Source: Ochrobactrum sp. CGA5 (lineage in GTDB: Bacteria > Pseudomonadota > Alphaproteobacteria > Rhizobiales > Rhizobiaceae). From it: a stretch of DNA of 64,000 nucleotides. Positions 25,432 through 35,216 of this stretch are shown piece after piece. Positions within the stretch are counted from its first letter, which is position 1. Each line of letters begins with the position of its first letter. The stretch lies in contig NZ_VCIG01000001.1 of NCBI RefSeq assembly GCF_006345815.1, forward strand, positions 186,001 through 250,000, in the 5' to 3' direction. The notes beneath the pieces were generated by a model. That model was not told where the DNA came from. It ran no database searches and saw nothing but the letters and a program-made list of their open reading frames with translations. The position numbers were made by a program, and so were the translations under genes.

Positions 25432-27312
25432 ATGAGTAATCGATCGATTGTGTTCGATCTGGAGATATGCAGTGCCATATCAGCCAGATTGGAACAATGT
25501 GGCGTGTCTAGAGATGCGTTGTTAGCGGCCTTTAGTACGGCTACTCACCATGGAACATCTTTTTGTGTGGAGTTGATTCAGCGAGGAGATGTGGCAGAAA
25601 CGACCATCTATGCCGCTATCGCAAATCTTCTTGGGTTGGAATTCACAAACGAGGCTTTGCCGTCGCGCATTTTCGTATCGGGCGAGGAAAAGCCGTCCGC
25701 TTTCATTGATGTTGGACAGGTTATGGTACTCGGCGCAGATGGAGGTAGTTATCTCTACGTTGCTCCGTCTGAAAATCGTATACGAAAACTTCGAGATCGT
25801 ATCCTTGCAGCACCGCACTTGAAGAGCCGAATACGAATCTGCACGCCGACGCTTCTGAAACAGATCATGCGGCAACGACATCAGAAAGATCTGATTGCGC
25901 GGGCCCACGAAATGACACCGCAGTCGCTTTCAGCGGCGCGCGTTCTGGATACGCCACAGGCATTTATCATTGCTATGGCAATATATGCATTTTTTGCATG
26001 CATGTTTAACTGGCCGACCATGACACTTCTGGTGCTTCATGTTGGGCTGTCGGTTTTCTTCTTTGGATGCGTACTGATCCGGCTGTTTGCGGCTGCTTCT
26101 GGACGCAGGTTGAAGTTTCTTGAAATCAGGAAATGCAATCCGCGTGACTTACCGAACTATTCAGTCCTGGTCCCGTTATATCGGGAGCAGGAAGTGATCG
26201 GTCAGCTCGTCACTAGTTTGAAGCGGTTAAACTGGCCCGCCAGCAAACTCGATATCAAGCTTGTTTGTGAGAAGGATGATTTTGATACAATAGCAGCAAT
26301 ACGTCGTCAGCGGCTGCCGTTGAACTTCGAATTGGTTCTCGTGCCCTCGGGCGGCCCCAAGACGAAGCCGAAGGCGCTGAACTATGCATTGCAATTTGCG
26401 CGAGGCGAAATTGTTGCGGTCTTCGATGCGGAAGACCGTCCACATCCAGACCAACTTCTGGAAGCGTGGCAAACCTTCCAGGCAGAAGGTCACAAGCTGG
26501 CCTGTGTACAGGCACCGCTGATTATCGGGAATTTCCGCCACAACTTGCTGACACGAATGTTCGCCTTTGAATATGCCGCACTATTCCGCGGGCTCCTGCC
26601 TTGGCTCGCGTCTCGTGGACTTGTCATTCCGCTCGGGGGTACTTCTAATCATTTCCGCCGATCCTGTCTGGAACAGGTTGGCGGCTGGGATGCCTATAAT
26701 GTCACGGAAGATGCTGATCTCGGTGTGCGGCTCGCTCGTTTTGGCTACCGCATTGGCGTTATCACGCGTGGAACTATTGAGGATGCACCGGTAAACTATG
26801 ATGTCTGGCGCAAGCAGCGAACACGCTGGCTCAAAGGCTGGATGCAGACATGGCTCGTACACGGACGCCAACCACATAATACATGGCGCGAGCTTGGCTG
26901 GTTCAGATTTGCTATCAATCAGATCTACACATTAGGCATAATCAGTTCGGCGCTTCTGCATCCATTCATGTTGGCCATGTTCGCGATCTTGTTGATCAGC
27001 ATGTTATTCGGCCCCCTCACGACGCACGGTATATGGTTATTGGGGATCGATGTGACGAACATACTGCTGGCTTATCTGAGCTTTTATCTTCTGGGTGCAA
27101 GAACCATGGAACCGACGGAGTTGGGAGGTTATGCATACCTGTTCTCGATCCCGATATACTGGGTGTTGATATCGATCTCGGCCTGGCGTGCACTGTGGCA
27201 GTTGGTGCGTGTGCCTCATCTATGGGAAAAGACACCGCACCAACCAAGCCTTTTTTACATCTCCGCGGGGGACGACGTGAGAAATGTAGAGCCGCGCCCG
27301 ATGATCGATTGA
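25432..27312 (+). CDS. Membrane glycosyltransferase family 2 with N-terminal GspE-N-like domain
   Basis: A 626-residue protein. Residues about 30-80 ([29 protein letters not shown]) resemble the N-terminal domain of GspE/MshE ATPases. Two predicted spans lie around 175-220. The GT-A catalytic region (about 240-460) shows [13 protein letters not shown], the substrate motif [15 protein letters not shown], the catalytic TEDADLG and the processive-enzyme motif QRTRW. More membrane spans follow to about residue 600. It should polymerise or transfer sugar from a nucleotide sugar at the inner membrane. Neighbouring polysaccharide genes support this. Its 3-prime end overlaps the convergent ppk2 gene by 58 bases. 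Confidence 0.88.
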   Translation: MSNRSIVFDLEICSAISARLEQCGVSRDALLAAFSTATHHGTSFCVELIQRGDVAETTIYAAIANLLGLEFTNEALPSRIFVSGEEKPSAFIDVGQVMVLGADGGSYLYVAPSENRIRKLRDRILAAPHLKSRIRICTPTLLKQIMRQRHQKDLIARAHEMTPQSLSAARVLDTPQAFIIAMAIYAFFACMFNWPTMTLLVLHVGLSVFFFGCVLIRLFAAASGRRLKFLEIRKCNPRDLPNYSVLVPLYREQEVIGQLVTSLKRLNWPASKLDIKLVCEKDDFDTIAAIRRQRLPLNFELVLVPSGGPKTKPKALNYALQFARGEIVAVFDAEDRPHPDQLLEAWQTFQAEGHKLACVQAPLIIGNFRHNLLTRMFAFEYAALFRGLLPWLASRGLVIPLGGTSNHFRRSCLEQVGGWDAYNVTEDADLGVRLARFGYRIGVITRGTIEDAPVNYDVWRKQRTRWLKGWMQTWLVHGRQPHNTWRELGWFRFAINQIYTLGIISSALLHPFMLAMFAILLISMLFGPLTTHGIWLLGIDVTNILLAYLSFYLLGARTMEPTELGGYAYLFSIPIYWVLISISAWRALWQLVRVPHLWEKTPHQPSLFYISAGDDVRNVEPRPMID

Positions 27313-28199
27313 TCCTCGGCTCCAATCGCCTCAAGGTCCCTTCCTTCGTAAGGCAGAGTCAAAAGGATGCGCCGGATTGCAGCCAGTCTGGCGCGCCTCT
27401 TGTCATTCGATCGAATGATCGTCCAGGGTGCGTAACCTGTATCGGTCCTTTCAAGCATTGTGTGCAGGGCCTGGGAATACTCATCCCAGCGTGAGATGCC
27501 CGCCACATCCATCGGTGAAAACTTCCAGTTTTTGAGCAAACTATGGCGACGTTCATGAAAGCGCTTGAGCTGCATTTCCTGGCCTATATCCAGCCAGAAC
27601 TTGAAGAGGTGAATACTGTCCGTGACGATCATGCGCTCGAAATCGGGCGTTTCAGTCAGGAAGATCTCAAGCTGCGTCGGAGTGCAGAAACCCATCACTC
27701 GTTCGACGCCAGCCCGGTTGTACCATGAGCGGTCAAATGTCACGAACTCGCCGGCCGTTGGAAAATGCGCGACATAACGCTGAAAATACCATTGACCCTG
27801 CTCGGTTTCGGTTGGCTTTGGCAACGCAACGTTCCGCGCGGTTCTGGGATTCATGAATTCACGAATGGTGAAGATGGTTCCGCCTTTACCAGCGGCATCG
27901 CGGCCTTCGAAAACGCTGATGACGCGCCCGCCTGTATTTTGAAGCCAATATTGAAGTTTGACGAGTTCGATCTGAAGCCGTTCCAACGTTTCTTCATACT
28001 CATCCGACTTCATCTTGGAGGGGTAAGGATATCCGCCCGATTGCAGTGCATTGTCGTCAATCCATTTCGGCAGCTTCGGATCGTGTATGTCAAACGACCT
28101 CGTCTTACCTCCAATTTTCAGCTTTATCGGCTTTTCGGCTGGTTTCGCTTGGTCATTTTTGTCTTTCTTTTTGTTAGCTGTCTTTGAACTGTCACCCAC
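27255..28199 (-). CDS. ppk2: Polyphosphate kinase 2
   Basis: A 314-residue class I PPK2, which transfers phosphate between polyphosphate and nucleoside diphosphates. Walker A reads [12 protein letters not shown] near residue 95, Walker [17 protein letters not shown] near residue 150, and the lid region [11 protein letters not shown] follows. A lysine-rich, disordered N-terminus of about 30 residues precedes the fold. Its 3-prime end overlaps the convergent glycosyltransferase by 58 bases. It is divergent from phoR with a 114-bp gap, a sensible context for phosphate homeostasis. Confidence 0.93.
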   Translation of the reverse strand: MGDSSKTANKKKDKNDQAKPAEKPIKLKIGGKTRSFDIHDPKLPKWIDDNALQSGGYPYPSKMKSDEYEETLERLQIELVKLQYWLQNTGGRVISVFEGRDAAGKGGTIFTIREFMNPRTARNVALPKPTETEQGQWYFQRYVAHFPTAGEFVTFDRSWYNRAGVERVMGFCTPTQLEIFLTETPDFERMIVTDSIHLFKFWLDIGQEMQLKRFHERRHSLLKNWKFSPMDVAGISRWDEYSQALHTMLERTDTGYAPWTIIRSNDKRRARLAAIRRILLTLPYEGRDLEAIGAEDQSIIGRGSTFLTSSPAEM

Positions 28200-28313
28200 G
28201 GCAATTCCCTTTCGTTTATATCAAAGCATGATATGGGCTGTTTGGAAGCCGCGTAAAGGACGTTCAAACATTTCCGGATAAAGTCTATTGCCCCAACTTC
28301 AGAAGGAAGCAGC

Positions 28314-29606
28314 ATGAGCGAAGAAGGCAACCGCACCGATCCAGAACCACAAGTGGAGAAGTCGATTTTCGAGCCGCTGCTCCGGGTCAAGGGCGTTTTG
28401 ATTGCCAGTATGGTTCTTGCGGTCTGCGTTCTGGCCCTTGATCTTCCCTTCTGGTTTCGTGCTGGTCTGTTGGCTGTTGTTGTGCTTGGCGCTGTGTGGC
28501 TCGCAAGCGAAGTTGCGAATACCGAACCAGAGGATGTGCCGGTAAAGAATTTAGCGCCAAACGAAATGGCGGGCGTGTCCGGCGAGCGTCTGGCCGATCT
28601 CCTGAGCGATCCGATGGTCGTCTTCGATCACAGTGGCACTGTGTTGTTCACCAACTCTGCGGCCGTCGAGGCGTTCCAGTCGCTTGAAACCGGCACAGCG
28701 CTGTATCTGCGGTTCCGTGCGCCGGAAATGCACGCGCTGATCCAAGGGGTCATCGCGGACGGCGAAGCGCGAAGTATTGACTATTTTGAACGTGTCCCGA
28801 TCGATCGCTGGTTCAAGGCTATGGTCAAGGCTTTGCCAGATAGAGATGGTAGGCCTGAACTGTTCGTCCTTTTGTTCCGCGATCAAAGCGAGACGCGCCG
28901 CATTGATCGTATGCGTTCGGATTTTATTGCGAATGCAAGCCACGAGTTGCGTACGCCGCTCGCCTCCCTTCGGGGGTTTATCGAGACGCTGCAGGGGCCC
29001 GCTCGAAACGACGCGGCCGCGCGCGACCGCTTTCTGGATATCATGCAAAAACAGGCCGAACGTATGTCGCGACTGATCGATGATCTTTTGTCACTGTCAC
29101 GCCTTGAAATGCGGGCACATTTGGCGGTCAATGAATGCGTGGATATGACGTCCATCCTCAATCATGTTGCCGACACGCTGACACCATTGGCTGCCGGTCT
29201 CGATATCAGTATCGAGCGCCAACTGCCGGATCATCCCGTTACAGTCACGGGCGCGCGTGACGAGCTTATCCAAGTGTTTCAGAACCTCGTCGAAAACGCC
29301 TGCAAATACGGGCAGGCAGGCAAGCGCGTCATTGTAAAACTGGACGAAGACAAGAGCGGCACTTCTGGTGAAGTGGTAGCGTCAGTTCAGGATTTTGGTC
29401 CGGGCATCGCATCTGAGCACTTGCCGCGCCTTACCGAACGTTTCTATCGTATTGACGTCGAAACGAGCCGGGCTCAAAAGGGCACGGGCCTTGGGCTTGC
29501 CATCGTCAAGCATATTCTGGCTCGTCATCGCGGTCGTCTGGTTGTCCGCTCACAATTGGGCGAAGGATCGACCTTCACCGTGCGGTTGCCAAAGCGAGTA
29601 GCGTAA
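28314..29606 (+). CDS. phoR: Phosphate-regulon-type sensor histidine kinase
   Basis: A 430-residue membrane kinase. Two closely spaced hydrophobic segments (about residues 25-62) make a hairpin anchor with little periplasmic part, then a PAS domain (LSDPMVVFDHSGTVLFTNSAA, near 100), a HisKA domain with SHELRTPLASLRGFIETL (His near 211), and a HATPase with NLVENACKYG, DFGPGIASEHLPRLTERFYR and GTGLGLAIVKHI. This is the PhoR layout. AAGGAAGC precedes the ATG. No phoB or pst genes follow; the next gene is convergent with a 3-base gap, so the kinase is separated from its regulon here. Confidence 0.85.
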   Translation: MSEEGNRTDPEPQVEKSIFEPLLRVKGVLIASMVLAVCVLALDLPFWFRAGLLAVVVLGAVWLASEVANTEPEDVPVKNLAPNEMAGVSGERLADLLSDPMVVFDHSGTVLFTNSAAVEAFQSLETGTALYLRFRAPEMHALIQGVIADGEARSIDYFERVPIDRWFKAMVKALPDRDGRPELFVLLFRDQSETRRIDRMRSDFIANASHELRTPLASLRGFIETLQGPARNDAAARDRFLDIMQKQAERMSRLIDDLLSLSRLEMRAHLAVNECVDMTSILNHVADTLTPLAAGLDISIERQLPDHPVTVTGARDELIQVFQNLVENACKYGQAGKRVIVKLDEDKSGTSGEVVASVQDFGPGIASEHLPRLTERFYRIDVETSRAQKGTGLGLAIVKHILARHRGRLVVRSQLGEGSTFTVRLPKRVA

Positions 29607-29609
29607 GCG

Positions 29610-30737
29610 CTATCGAAATTTGCGCAACAATCGCCATTTCAACGGGCGGAGCTTTTTATAGAGCGGGGTTGCACGAATTCTTTCCAGTACATGGGCAAGG
29701 ATCAGGGATATTCGTCCTCGGACTGTCCGTGGGCGAATATAATCGCGCAGGAGCGTTGTCTGGTCGCAAAGTCCCTTTTTCCAGGGTTCGTCGCCGTAAC
29801 CCAAATCTAAAGAGGTGTACCCTTCCGCTTTCAGGCCGGATAGCAGGCGCAACATCAGTACCTTTCCAGGTGAAAACCTCTTCCAGTCACCACCCTCGAA
29901 AGTTGTCATCATCGCACAATAGTGGCCATTACGGACGATACTCCACATCGTGGCCACTATCGTTTCGCCAACTTTCAGCGCTGAAAGATGCAAGGCACCA
30001 CGCCGCGCAAGCTCTTCCGTCGCCGCCTCGAAAAAACGCTGCTTTTCGGGATGGGCATCGAAACCTGGCACTCTGGTTTCTTCAAAACGCCGTTGTTTCT
30101 GACGCAACATGACGTCCAGAATCAGTCGCCTTTCATCTGCGGTTTGCGCGATCAAGAACTGGCATCCCTTCATCTGTCGAAGTGCCCGATCCCGTTTCCT
30201 CAAATTGCCGATACTTCGTATGGAGCGTTCTATCTCGTCTATGGGGCGGGTGAGGGAGATGGCATGTGCAGATGCGTCCGAAGGCTGGTTTGTCACCAGC
30301 CACAGAGGATTTGCAAAGCTTTCAATGCGCTCTGGCATTTTGCAGAGGGCAATGACGTCATGCGGAGGGACTGCTGCGACAACAGCCTCGAGGAGACGCA
30401 GCGCAGTTTCGTGTGAAACCTTCGCTGCTGCTGGAAATACGATGGGCGCGTTATAATCACTCACGCCGCCATCGATGAATGAAAGCGTCCGCGAACCGTA
30501 TTTATGTGTAATAGAGAGCGGTAGAAACAGAAGCGGCTGGCCGTCAGATTGGCGGACTTTGATCAGGCATAACTCTACACCGGGCCTCCGCCCATAGGTT
30601 GCCTCCCAGGCTCGCAGGAAGGATTTAGCTTGAAAAGCAAAAAATGCGGCACCGGTCTTGTCATCGGCATCCGGCCAGTCTGCAGATAGCTGTTCCGTAC
30701 TGCTAAAAACTCGAATATCAAAATCATTGGTCAGCAT
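29610..30737 (-). CDS. CelD/BioF2-like acyltransferase (GNAT fold)
   Basis: A 375-residue protein of the group annotated as acetyltransferases involved in cellulose/exopolysaccharide synthesis. The C-terminal half reads like a FemAB/BioF2-type GNAT domain, with LSALKVGETIVATMWSIV near residue 250 and the characteristic SLDLGYGDEPWKKGLCD near residue 320. These proteins probably acylate polysaccharide or lipid-linked sugars in the cytoplasm. It lies tail-to-tail with phoR (3-base gap) and divergent from a glycosyltransferase, within the polysaccharide region. Confidence 0.8.
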   Translation of the reverse strand: MLTNDFDIRVFSSTEQLSADWPDADDKTGAAFFAFQAKSFLRAWEATYGRRPGVELCLIKVRQSDGQPLLFLPLSITHKYGSRTLSFIDGGVSDYNAPIVFPAAAKVSHETALRLLEAVVAAVPPHDVIALCKMPERIESFANPLWLVTNQPSDASAHAISLTRPIDEIERSIRSIGNLRKRDRALRQMKGCQFLIAQTADERRLILDVMLRQKQRRFEETRVPGFDAHPEKQRFFEAATEELARRGALHLSALKVGETIVATMWSIVRNGHYCAMMTTFEGGDWKRFSPGKVLMLRLLSGLKAEGYTSLDLGYGDEPWKKGLCDQTTLLRDYIRPRTVRGRISLILAHVLERIRATPLYKKLRPLKWRLLRKFR

Positions 30738-30913
30738 GAAAGTCTTCCAGAATCCCTCGGTTCAGGAAAATTCAATTATGTAAGTGCATCGAATCTCATT
30801 TTATAGTTGAAATGCTTAGTAGATTTGAAACCTAAGAAAACTATGAAGGACCGGCCTGATCGGCTCCTGCCAGTTGATCGCTTCGCACGTGCTTTCTTGC
30901 AAATAGGGCAACG

Positions 30914-31909
30914 ATGTCTGTTTCGATTATCATCAAAACTCTGAACGAGGAAAAGCGTATCGCTGCGGCTGTGGAGAGTGCCTTGAAGGCTTTCCCCGGC
31001 GGAAAGGTCGAAGTAATCGTGGCGGATAGCGGGTCCACGGACCGTACCATAGAAATCGCGCGATCCTATCCGATCAGGGTCGTACAGATCGAGCCACCCG
31101 CGCAGGCGAGTTGTGGTCTTGGCCCGCAACTGGGCTTTCAGTATTCGACACAGCCTTATATCTGCCTGATCGACGGCGATATGATACTCGAGCCGGATTT
31201 TTTGTCAGCAGCGCTCGGTTATCTTGAGAAACACCCGGATGTCGGTGGTGTGACGGGGCATGTTGTGGACCAGATTTTAGAAAGTTTGGAGTTCCAGCGT
31301 CGTGCGAAGCGGCATTCACCTGAAGCGCGAACTGGTGACATTGACCGCATGAACGGGGGCGGGCTTTACAGGCGCAGCGCGATTGAGCAGTCGGGATATT
31401 TTTCGGACCGCAATCTTCATGGCCATGAAGAGTTTGATGCAGGCGTTCGTCTGCGTAGTAATGGCTGGAAGCTCTATCGCTTGGATCGGCCTTTCGTACA
31501 GCATTTTGGCTATACAATGAACGCCTATAAGCTTTTGGTCCGCCGCTGGAAAAGCAAGTATCTGCGTGGAACTGGCGAAGTGTTGCGTGCTGCAATGGGG
31601 CAACCGCATCAGAAAAACTTGTTCCGTGAACTGCCGGAACTACGGCTTTGGGGCGCAGTCTATCTTTGGTGGCTGGCAATCATAGCGGCGTTTTTTTTCC
31701 TGCCGGGATGGCCGCTGGCAATCCTGACAGCGGTGATAATTGCCGTGGCTCCATTTGTGGCCATGTCTATCCGGTCACGTAGTATCGAGCTCGGCGTCTA
31801 CGCGGTGGTTGCATGGATTTTCCACGCAGCAGCACTACCGCTTGGCTTTTTTCAGTCGCGTCGCAAACCGACCGACTGGATCGAAAGCAAGGTTATAAGA
31901 GAGCCTTGA
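30914..31909 (+). CDS. Glycosyltransferase family 2
   Basis: A 331-residue enzyme with an N-terminal GT-A domain: VSIIIKTLNEEKRI at residues 2-15, VIVADSGSTDRTIEIA near 35-50, and the metal-binding LIDGDMILEPDFL near 85. RRSAIEQSGYF and HGHEEFDAGVRLR follow as acceptor and catalytic regions. Two or three membrane spans occupy about residues 245-310, anchoring it to the inner membrane. Its TGA shares one base with the ATG of the secreted hydrolase (TGATG), so the two are translationally coupled. Its role is adding a sugar to an exopolysaccharide repeat unit. Confidence 0.88.
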   Translation: MSVSIIIKTLNEEKRIAAAVESALKAFPGGKVEVIVADSGSTDRTIEIARSYPIRVVQIEPPAQASCGLGPQLGFQYSTQPYICLIDGDMILEPDFLSAALGYLEKHPDVGGVTGHVVDQILESLEFQRRAKRHSPEARTGDIDRMNGGGLYRRSAIEQSGYFSDRNLHGHEEFDAGVRLRSNGWKLYRLDRPFVQHFGYTMNAYKLLVRRWKSKYLRGTGEVLRAAMGQPHQKNLFRELPELRLWGAVYLWWLAIIAAFFFLPGWPLAILTAVIIAVAPFVAMSIRSRSIELGVYAVVAWIFHAAALPLGFFQSRRKPTDWIESKVIREP

Positions 31910-34101
31910 TGAAAATTCTGCGACTGGCCATATCCGCATCACTTCTGGGCCTTGCAATGCCCAGGGCTGTTGCTGAGGAATGGCTGCCGGTCAAAGAAAC
32001 TAATCTCGAAATTTCCGCAGGAAGCCCACTCGATTTTTCAGGATTTCTGCCCAATACCTCGATTGAAGAAAACAATCGTTTGATCGCAAATGCCGATGGG
32101 CGTCTCGCACAGGCCGACAAGCCGGGCCAAGTCATGCGGTTACAATGTGCGGCGATTGCCTGGGGGCCTCCATCCTCCGGCGTGGTAGATCATGCCTTCA
32201 TTGATCGATATGTGCGACAGCTTCGTCTGCACGGCTACAATATAGCCCGGTTTCACTTTGTGGATGCTGATCTGATGTTGGGACAGGCAGGCGATTTCGA
32301 TTTCCGCCCCCAAGCTCTCGACCGGATGCGCTACCTGATGGCGGCTCTCAAACGAGAAGGGATTTACTGGATCATTGACGGACTTACCTCCGAAAGCGGT
32401 GCTTTCGGAGGAAAAGACATTGACCGCTGGGGCCCGGAAGGCAATCTGAAGCGCCGGACCTATGTGGACGATACTGCGTTCGATCACTGGCTTCGCTTCC
32501 AGAAAGAGGTCTACGCCACAGTCAACCCGTATACAGGCCTCGCGCCCTTGCAGGACCCTGCGCTTGCGCTGGTTATTCCGTTCAACGAAAATGGCATCGA
32601 ATTTACGAGTTTTGTGCATGAGAACGGTGACGGGACCACGTTCTGGCCGGGCTATCGTCCGGCGTTCAATGCATTTCTGAAAAAGCGCTATGCAGACAGT
32701 GCTGCCTTGTCGCGAGCCTGGGGTGAGTTGGCTCACGATGAAAATCTGGAACGACAGACTGTCCAATTGCCAGCAAGCCGTAGCGGCGGTGGGAGACGCC
32801 TGCGGGATTTTCAGGCATTCCTCGTTGAGAGTGAACGTTCGCTGGCTCGAAGGATGGAACGGGCGTTACGCGACCTTGGTTATCGCGGTCTTGTCGCGCC
32901 CTATAACAACTGGTTCACCGTCCAAACCGCTCTTTCAAGGCAGAATCAGAGCGCTTTGGTTGCCAACACCTATCAGGATTGGATCGGAACCCTTACCCCG
33001 GGAACGGAAATCAAACATACGAGTTCGATCGGCGACGCGGCTTCCTATGTCAGTGAAATCGCTGCCGGGCGCTGGCTTGGGCGGCCTTTTCTTGTAACCG
33101 AATACGAGCATCTGTTCTGGAACCGTTATCGATATGAGGCGGGTCTCGTGTTTCCGGCCTACGCCGCATTGCAAGGCTGGGACGGCATCTGCCGCCACGG
33201 ACAGGGACCGATAACCCTTGCATTTGATGAGGCAGCACCATTCCGTCAGCGGATCGTGCCTTACACTTTTGCCGTAGACCCTGTTGCGCGGGCGGGCGAA
33301 ACGCTGGCGTCGCTTCTGTTTCGTCGGGGCGACGTCCAAACCGCGGATGTCAATTTGCCGTTCATGATGCAAGGTGAGGCGAGCCTTGGTGAATCGCTTG
33401 AGTTTCGAGAACCGGTTCGGCTCAAGCCACTGGCGCTTGTCAGTGGGACCGGTCTCGCCGCGGAAGAACTGGCTTGGCCGAGAGGCTTGCAAAGAAAAGT
33501 CGTGATCGATTATCGAAATGTATCACTCGATAACGTGCTGGAACGTCTGAAGGCAGCAGGACTGCTTCCGGATGACAACGTAACCAATCCTTCGCAGGGC
33601 TTGTTTGAAAGTGTGACAGGGCAAATCCGGCTCGATCGCAACAAGCTGCGGATGCAGATCGTTACGCCGAAGACAGAGGCGGTTGCTTTTGCCGAACTCA
33701 AAGATCGCTTGACTTTGAATGAGCTGTCCCTCGGCCGCGCCGAAGAGCGGGGATTGTTCGCTGTTTCAGCACTGGACGAGAAGCCGCTGAAGAATAGCGA
33801 AAAGATGCTGATAATTTTCGTGAGCGACGCTCGCAATAGCGATATGCGTTTCCGCGACAAAGCCGAGAAAATCATTGAGGATTGGGGGCACCTGCCCGTC
33901 ACTTTGCTACGTAACCGAGTAGATGTGAAACTTTCACGGAACACGATTTCATGGACACTATCGCCTGTCGGGCTTGATGGAACGATTCATGAAAAGATAG
34001 CTGCCGGTTCTGGCCCCATTGCTTTTCGACTGGATAATGGCGCTGGCAAAGCGGGACCGACGACGTTCTTCCTTCTTGAACGCAAACTTGCAGATCAATA
34101 G
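31909..34101 (+). CDS. Secreted glycoside hydrolase-like protein (clan A-like barrel)
   Basis: A 730-residue protein with a signal peptide of about 22 residues (hydrophobic run then AVAEE). The body resembles GH-A barrel enzymes: NIARFHFVDADLM near 111-123, a candidate acid/base Glu227 in IPFNENG, RYADSAALSRAWGEL near 260, VAPYNNW near 329-335, and a candidate nucleophile Glu398 in VTEYEHLFWN. About 250 further residues form C-terminal beta-rich domains ending GPTTFFLLERK. A clear paralogue lies at 46594. It is coupled to the upstream GT2 gene, so it probably acts on the same polysaccharide outside the cytoplasm. No known substrate; I do not recognise a named CAZy family. Confidence 0.7.
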   Translation: MKILRLAISASLLGLAMPRAVAEEWLPVKETNLEISAGSPLDFSGFLPNTSIEENNRLIANADGRLAQADKPGQVMRLQCAAIAWGPPSSGVVDHAFIDRYVRQLRLHGYNIARFHFVDADLMLGQAGDFDFRPQALDRMRYLMAALKREGIYWIIDGLTSESGAFGGKDIDRWGPEGNLKRRTYVDDTAFDHWLRFQKEVYATVNPYTGLAPLQDPALALVIPFNENGIEFTSFVHENGDGTTFWPGYRPAFNAFLKKRYADSAALSRAWGELAHDENLERQTVQLPASRSGGGRRLRDFQAFLVESERSLARRMERALRDLGYRGLVAPYNNWFTVQTALSRQNQSALVANTYQDWIGTLTPGTEIKHTSSIGDAASYVSEIAAGRWLGRPFLVTEYEHLFWNRYRYEAGLVFPAYAALQGWDGICRHGQGPITLAFDEAAPFRQRIVPYTFAVDPVARAGETLASLLFRRGDVQTADVNLPFMMQGEASLGESLEFREPVRLKPLALVSGTGLAAEELAWPRGLQRKVVIDYRNVSLDNVLERLKAAGLLPDDNVTNPSQGLFESVTGQIRLDRNKLRMQIVTPKTEAVAFAELKDRLTLNELSLGRAEERGLFAVSALDEKPLKNSEKMLIIFVSDARNSDMRFRDKAEKIIEDWGHLPVTLLRNRVDVKLSRNTISWTLSPVGLDGTIHEKIAAGSGPIAFRLDNGAGKAGPTTFFLLERKLADQ

Positions 34102-35216
34102 AAATCTGTCGATAGCCTGCTCCAGCTTTCGCCAGCGAGCCCGCCAATAAAAATATCGTTACGCTGAACCGCGTTCAGCATCTCGGTGTTTGCTGTGGCT
34201 ACGCAGACATTGGCTTTCAGGCGAAAGAACATGATCGATTGCTGCGAAAGCGCATTGAGATAACGTGGATCAACCCTGCCTTGTGCTGCAATATGTCCTT
34301 CGTCCTGTAGATGGAGCAGCATCGCATCGACGGCATGTTTTTCCATTCCGGCTTTTACGAGGATGTTCAGAACTTCTGCGATGCCGTTGGCACGAACGTA
34401 GTAGCAGAAAAAGCCACTTGGATTGCCGGTGTGGTCATTGACTACACAAAAACGCAAGGTACCAGCAGCCTGATTGTCGGATGCCATCAGGAATAGCCAG
34501 TTTATGTCGCTTTCTGTCCAGGCTGGATGTGCCGAATAGCTTTGAAGGTAACCGGGAACGAGAGATATGGCTTCGTCCTGCGCGATTTCCTTCACATTCA
34601 CTCGGGGTTTGGCGGCTCTTTTGATCATAGGAACAGGAAAAAGCGGGTTGAGCATTCTGCCCATTGAACTAGTAGCCCATCCGCCAAGGATCGGACGCCG
34701 TTCGGCGACGTAACTAGCTACGTAGCTGGCAGCCTGGAATACGCGGGTCCATCCGAGCCCGTGTGTGCTGAGTGTGATCCCTCCTATCGCTTCGGAATGT
34801 TTGAGGCTCACCGGCGCAGCGCTGTCGGTGAAATTGAGTATCTTTTCACTTGGACGCAAAGTGAGTGTCAGTTCGGCAGCGCCGCGCGGTGACATTTCCG
34901 GCTTCATCATGAAAGCGCAAAGCAATCGTCCCATGATCGATTGGCCGTTGACCCTATACGGAATAGGAAGGACCGAGATCGCACTATCGATCTCACCGTG
35001 CTCGTCTTCATGGACCACGCTGCCAATCGCAGGGTCGTAATGGGGGTTTTCAAAAAAGAACTTCTGAAAATACTGATCGAAAGTCTTGTCGCATGACTTT
35101 GAATGGGGACGAAAAACTCGCTGGAACAGCGTGCGGACCGCAGGAATATCGTCAATATGCATCGCGCGAACACGTCGCGACTTGATCTCACGTGCTGGTG
35201 TAGAGATATGCGTCAT
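34095..35216 (-). CDS. GNAT-family acyltransferase-like protein
   Basis: A 373-residue protein. The N-terminal part reads like a GNAT domain (RRVRAMHIDDIPAVRTLFQRVF, residues 14-35, and SVLPIPYRVNGQSIMGRLLCAFMM near 80-103). The C-terminal half (GTLRFCVVNDHTGNPSGFFCYYV near 255) suggests a second, diverged copy. It overlaps the flippase start region by 4 bases (ATGA), so it follows wzx in one transcript, and overlaps the convergent hydrolase by 7 bases. Context suggests modification of a sugar or lipid intermediate. The function is unproven. Confidence 0.6.
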   Translation of the reverse strand: MTHISTPAREIKSRRVRAMHIDDIPAVRTLFQRVFRPHSKSCDKTFDQYFQKFFFENPHYDPAIGSVVHEDEHGEIDSAISVLPIPYRVNGQSIMGRLLCAFMMKPEMSPRGAAELTLTLRPSEKILNFTDSAAPVSLKHSEAIGGITLSTHGLGWTRVFQAASYVASYVAERRPILGGWATSSMGRMLNPLFPVPMIKRAAKPRVNVKEIAQDEAISLVPGYLQSYSAHPAWTESDINWLFLMASDNQAAGTLRFCVVNDHTGNPSGFFCYYVRANGIAEVLNILVKAGMEKHAVDAMLLHLQDEGHIAAQGRVDPRYLNALSQQSIMFFRLKANVCVATANTEMLNAVQRNDIFIGGLAGESWSRLSTDFY

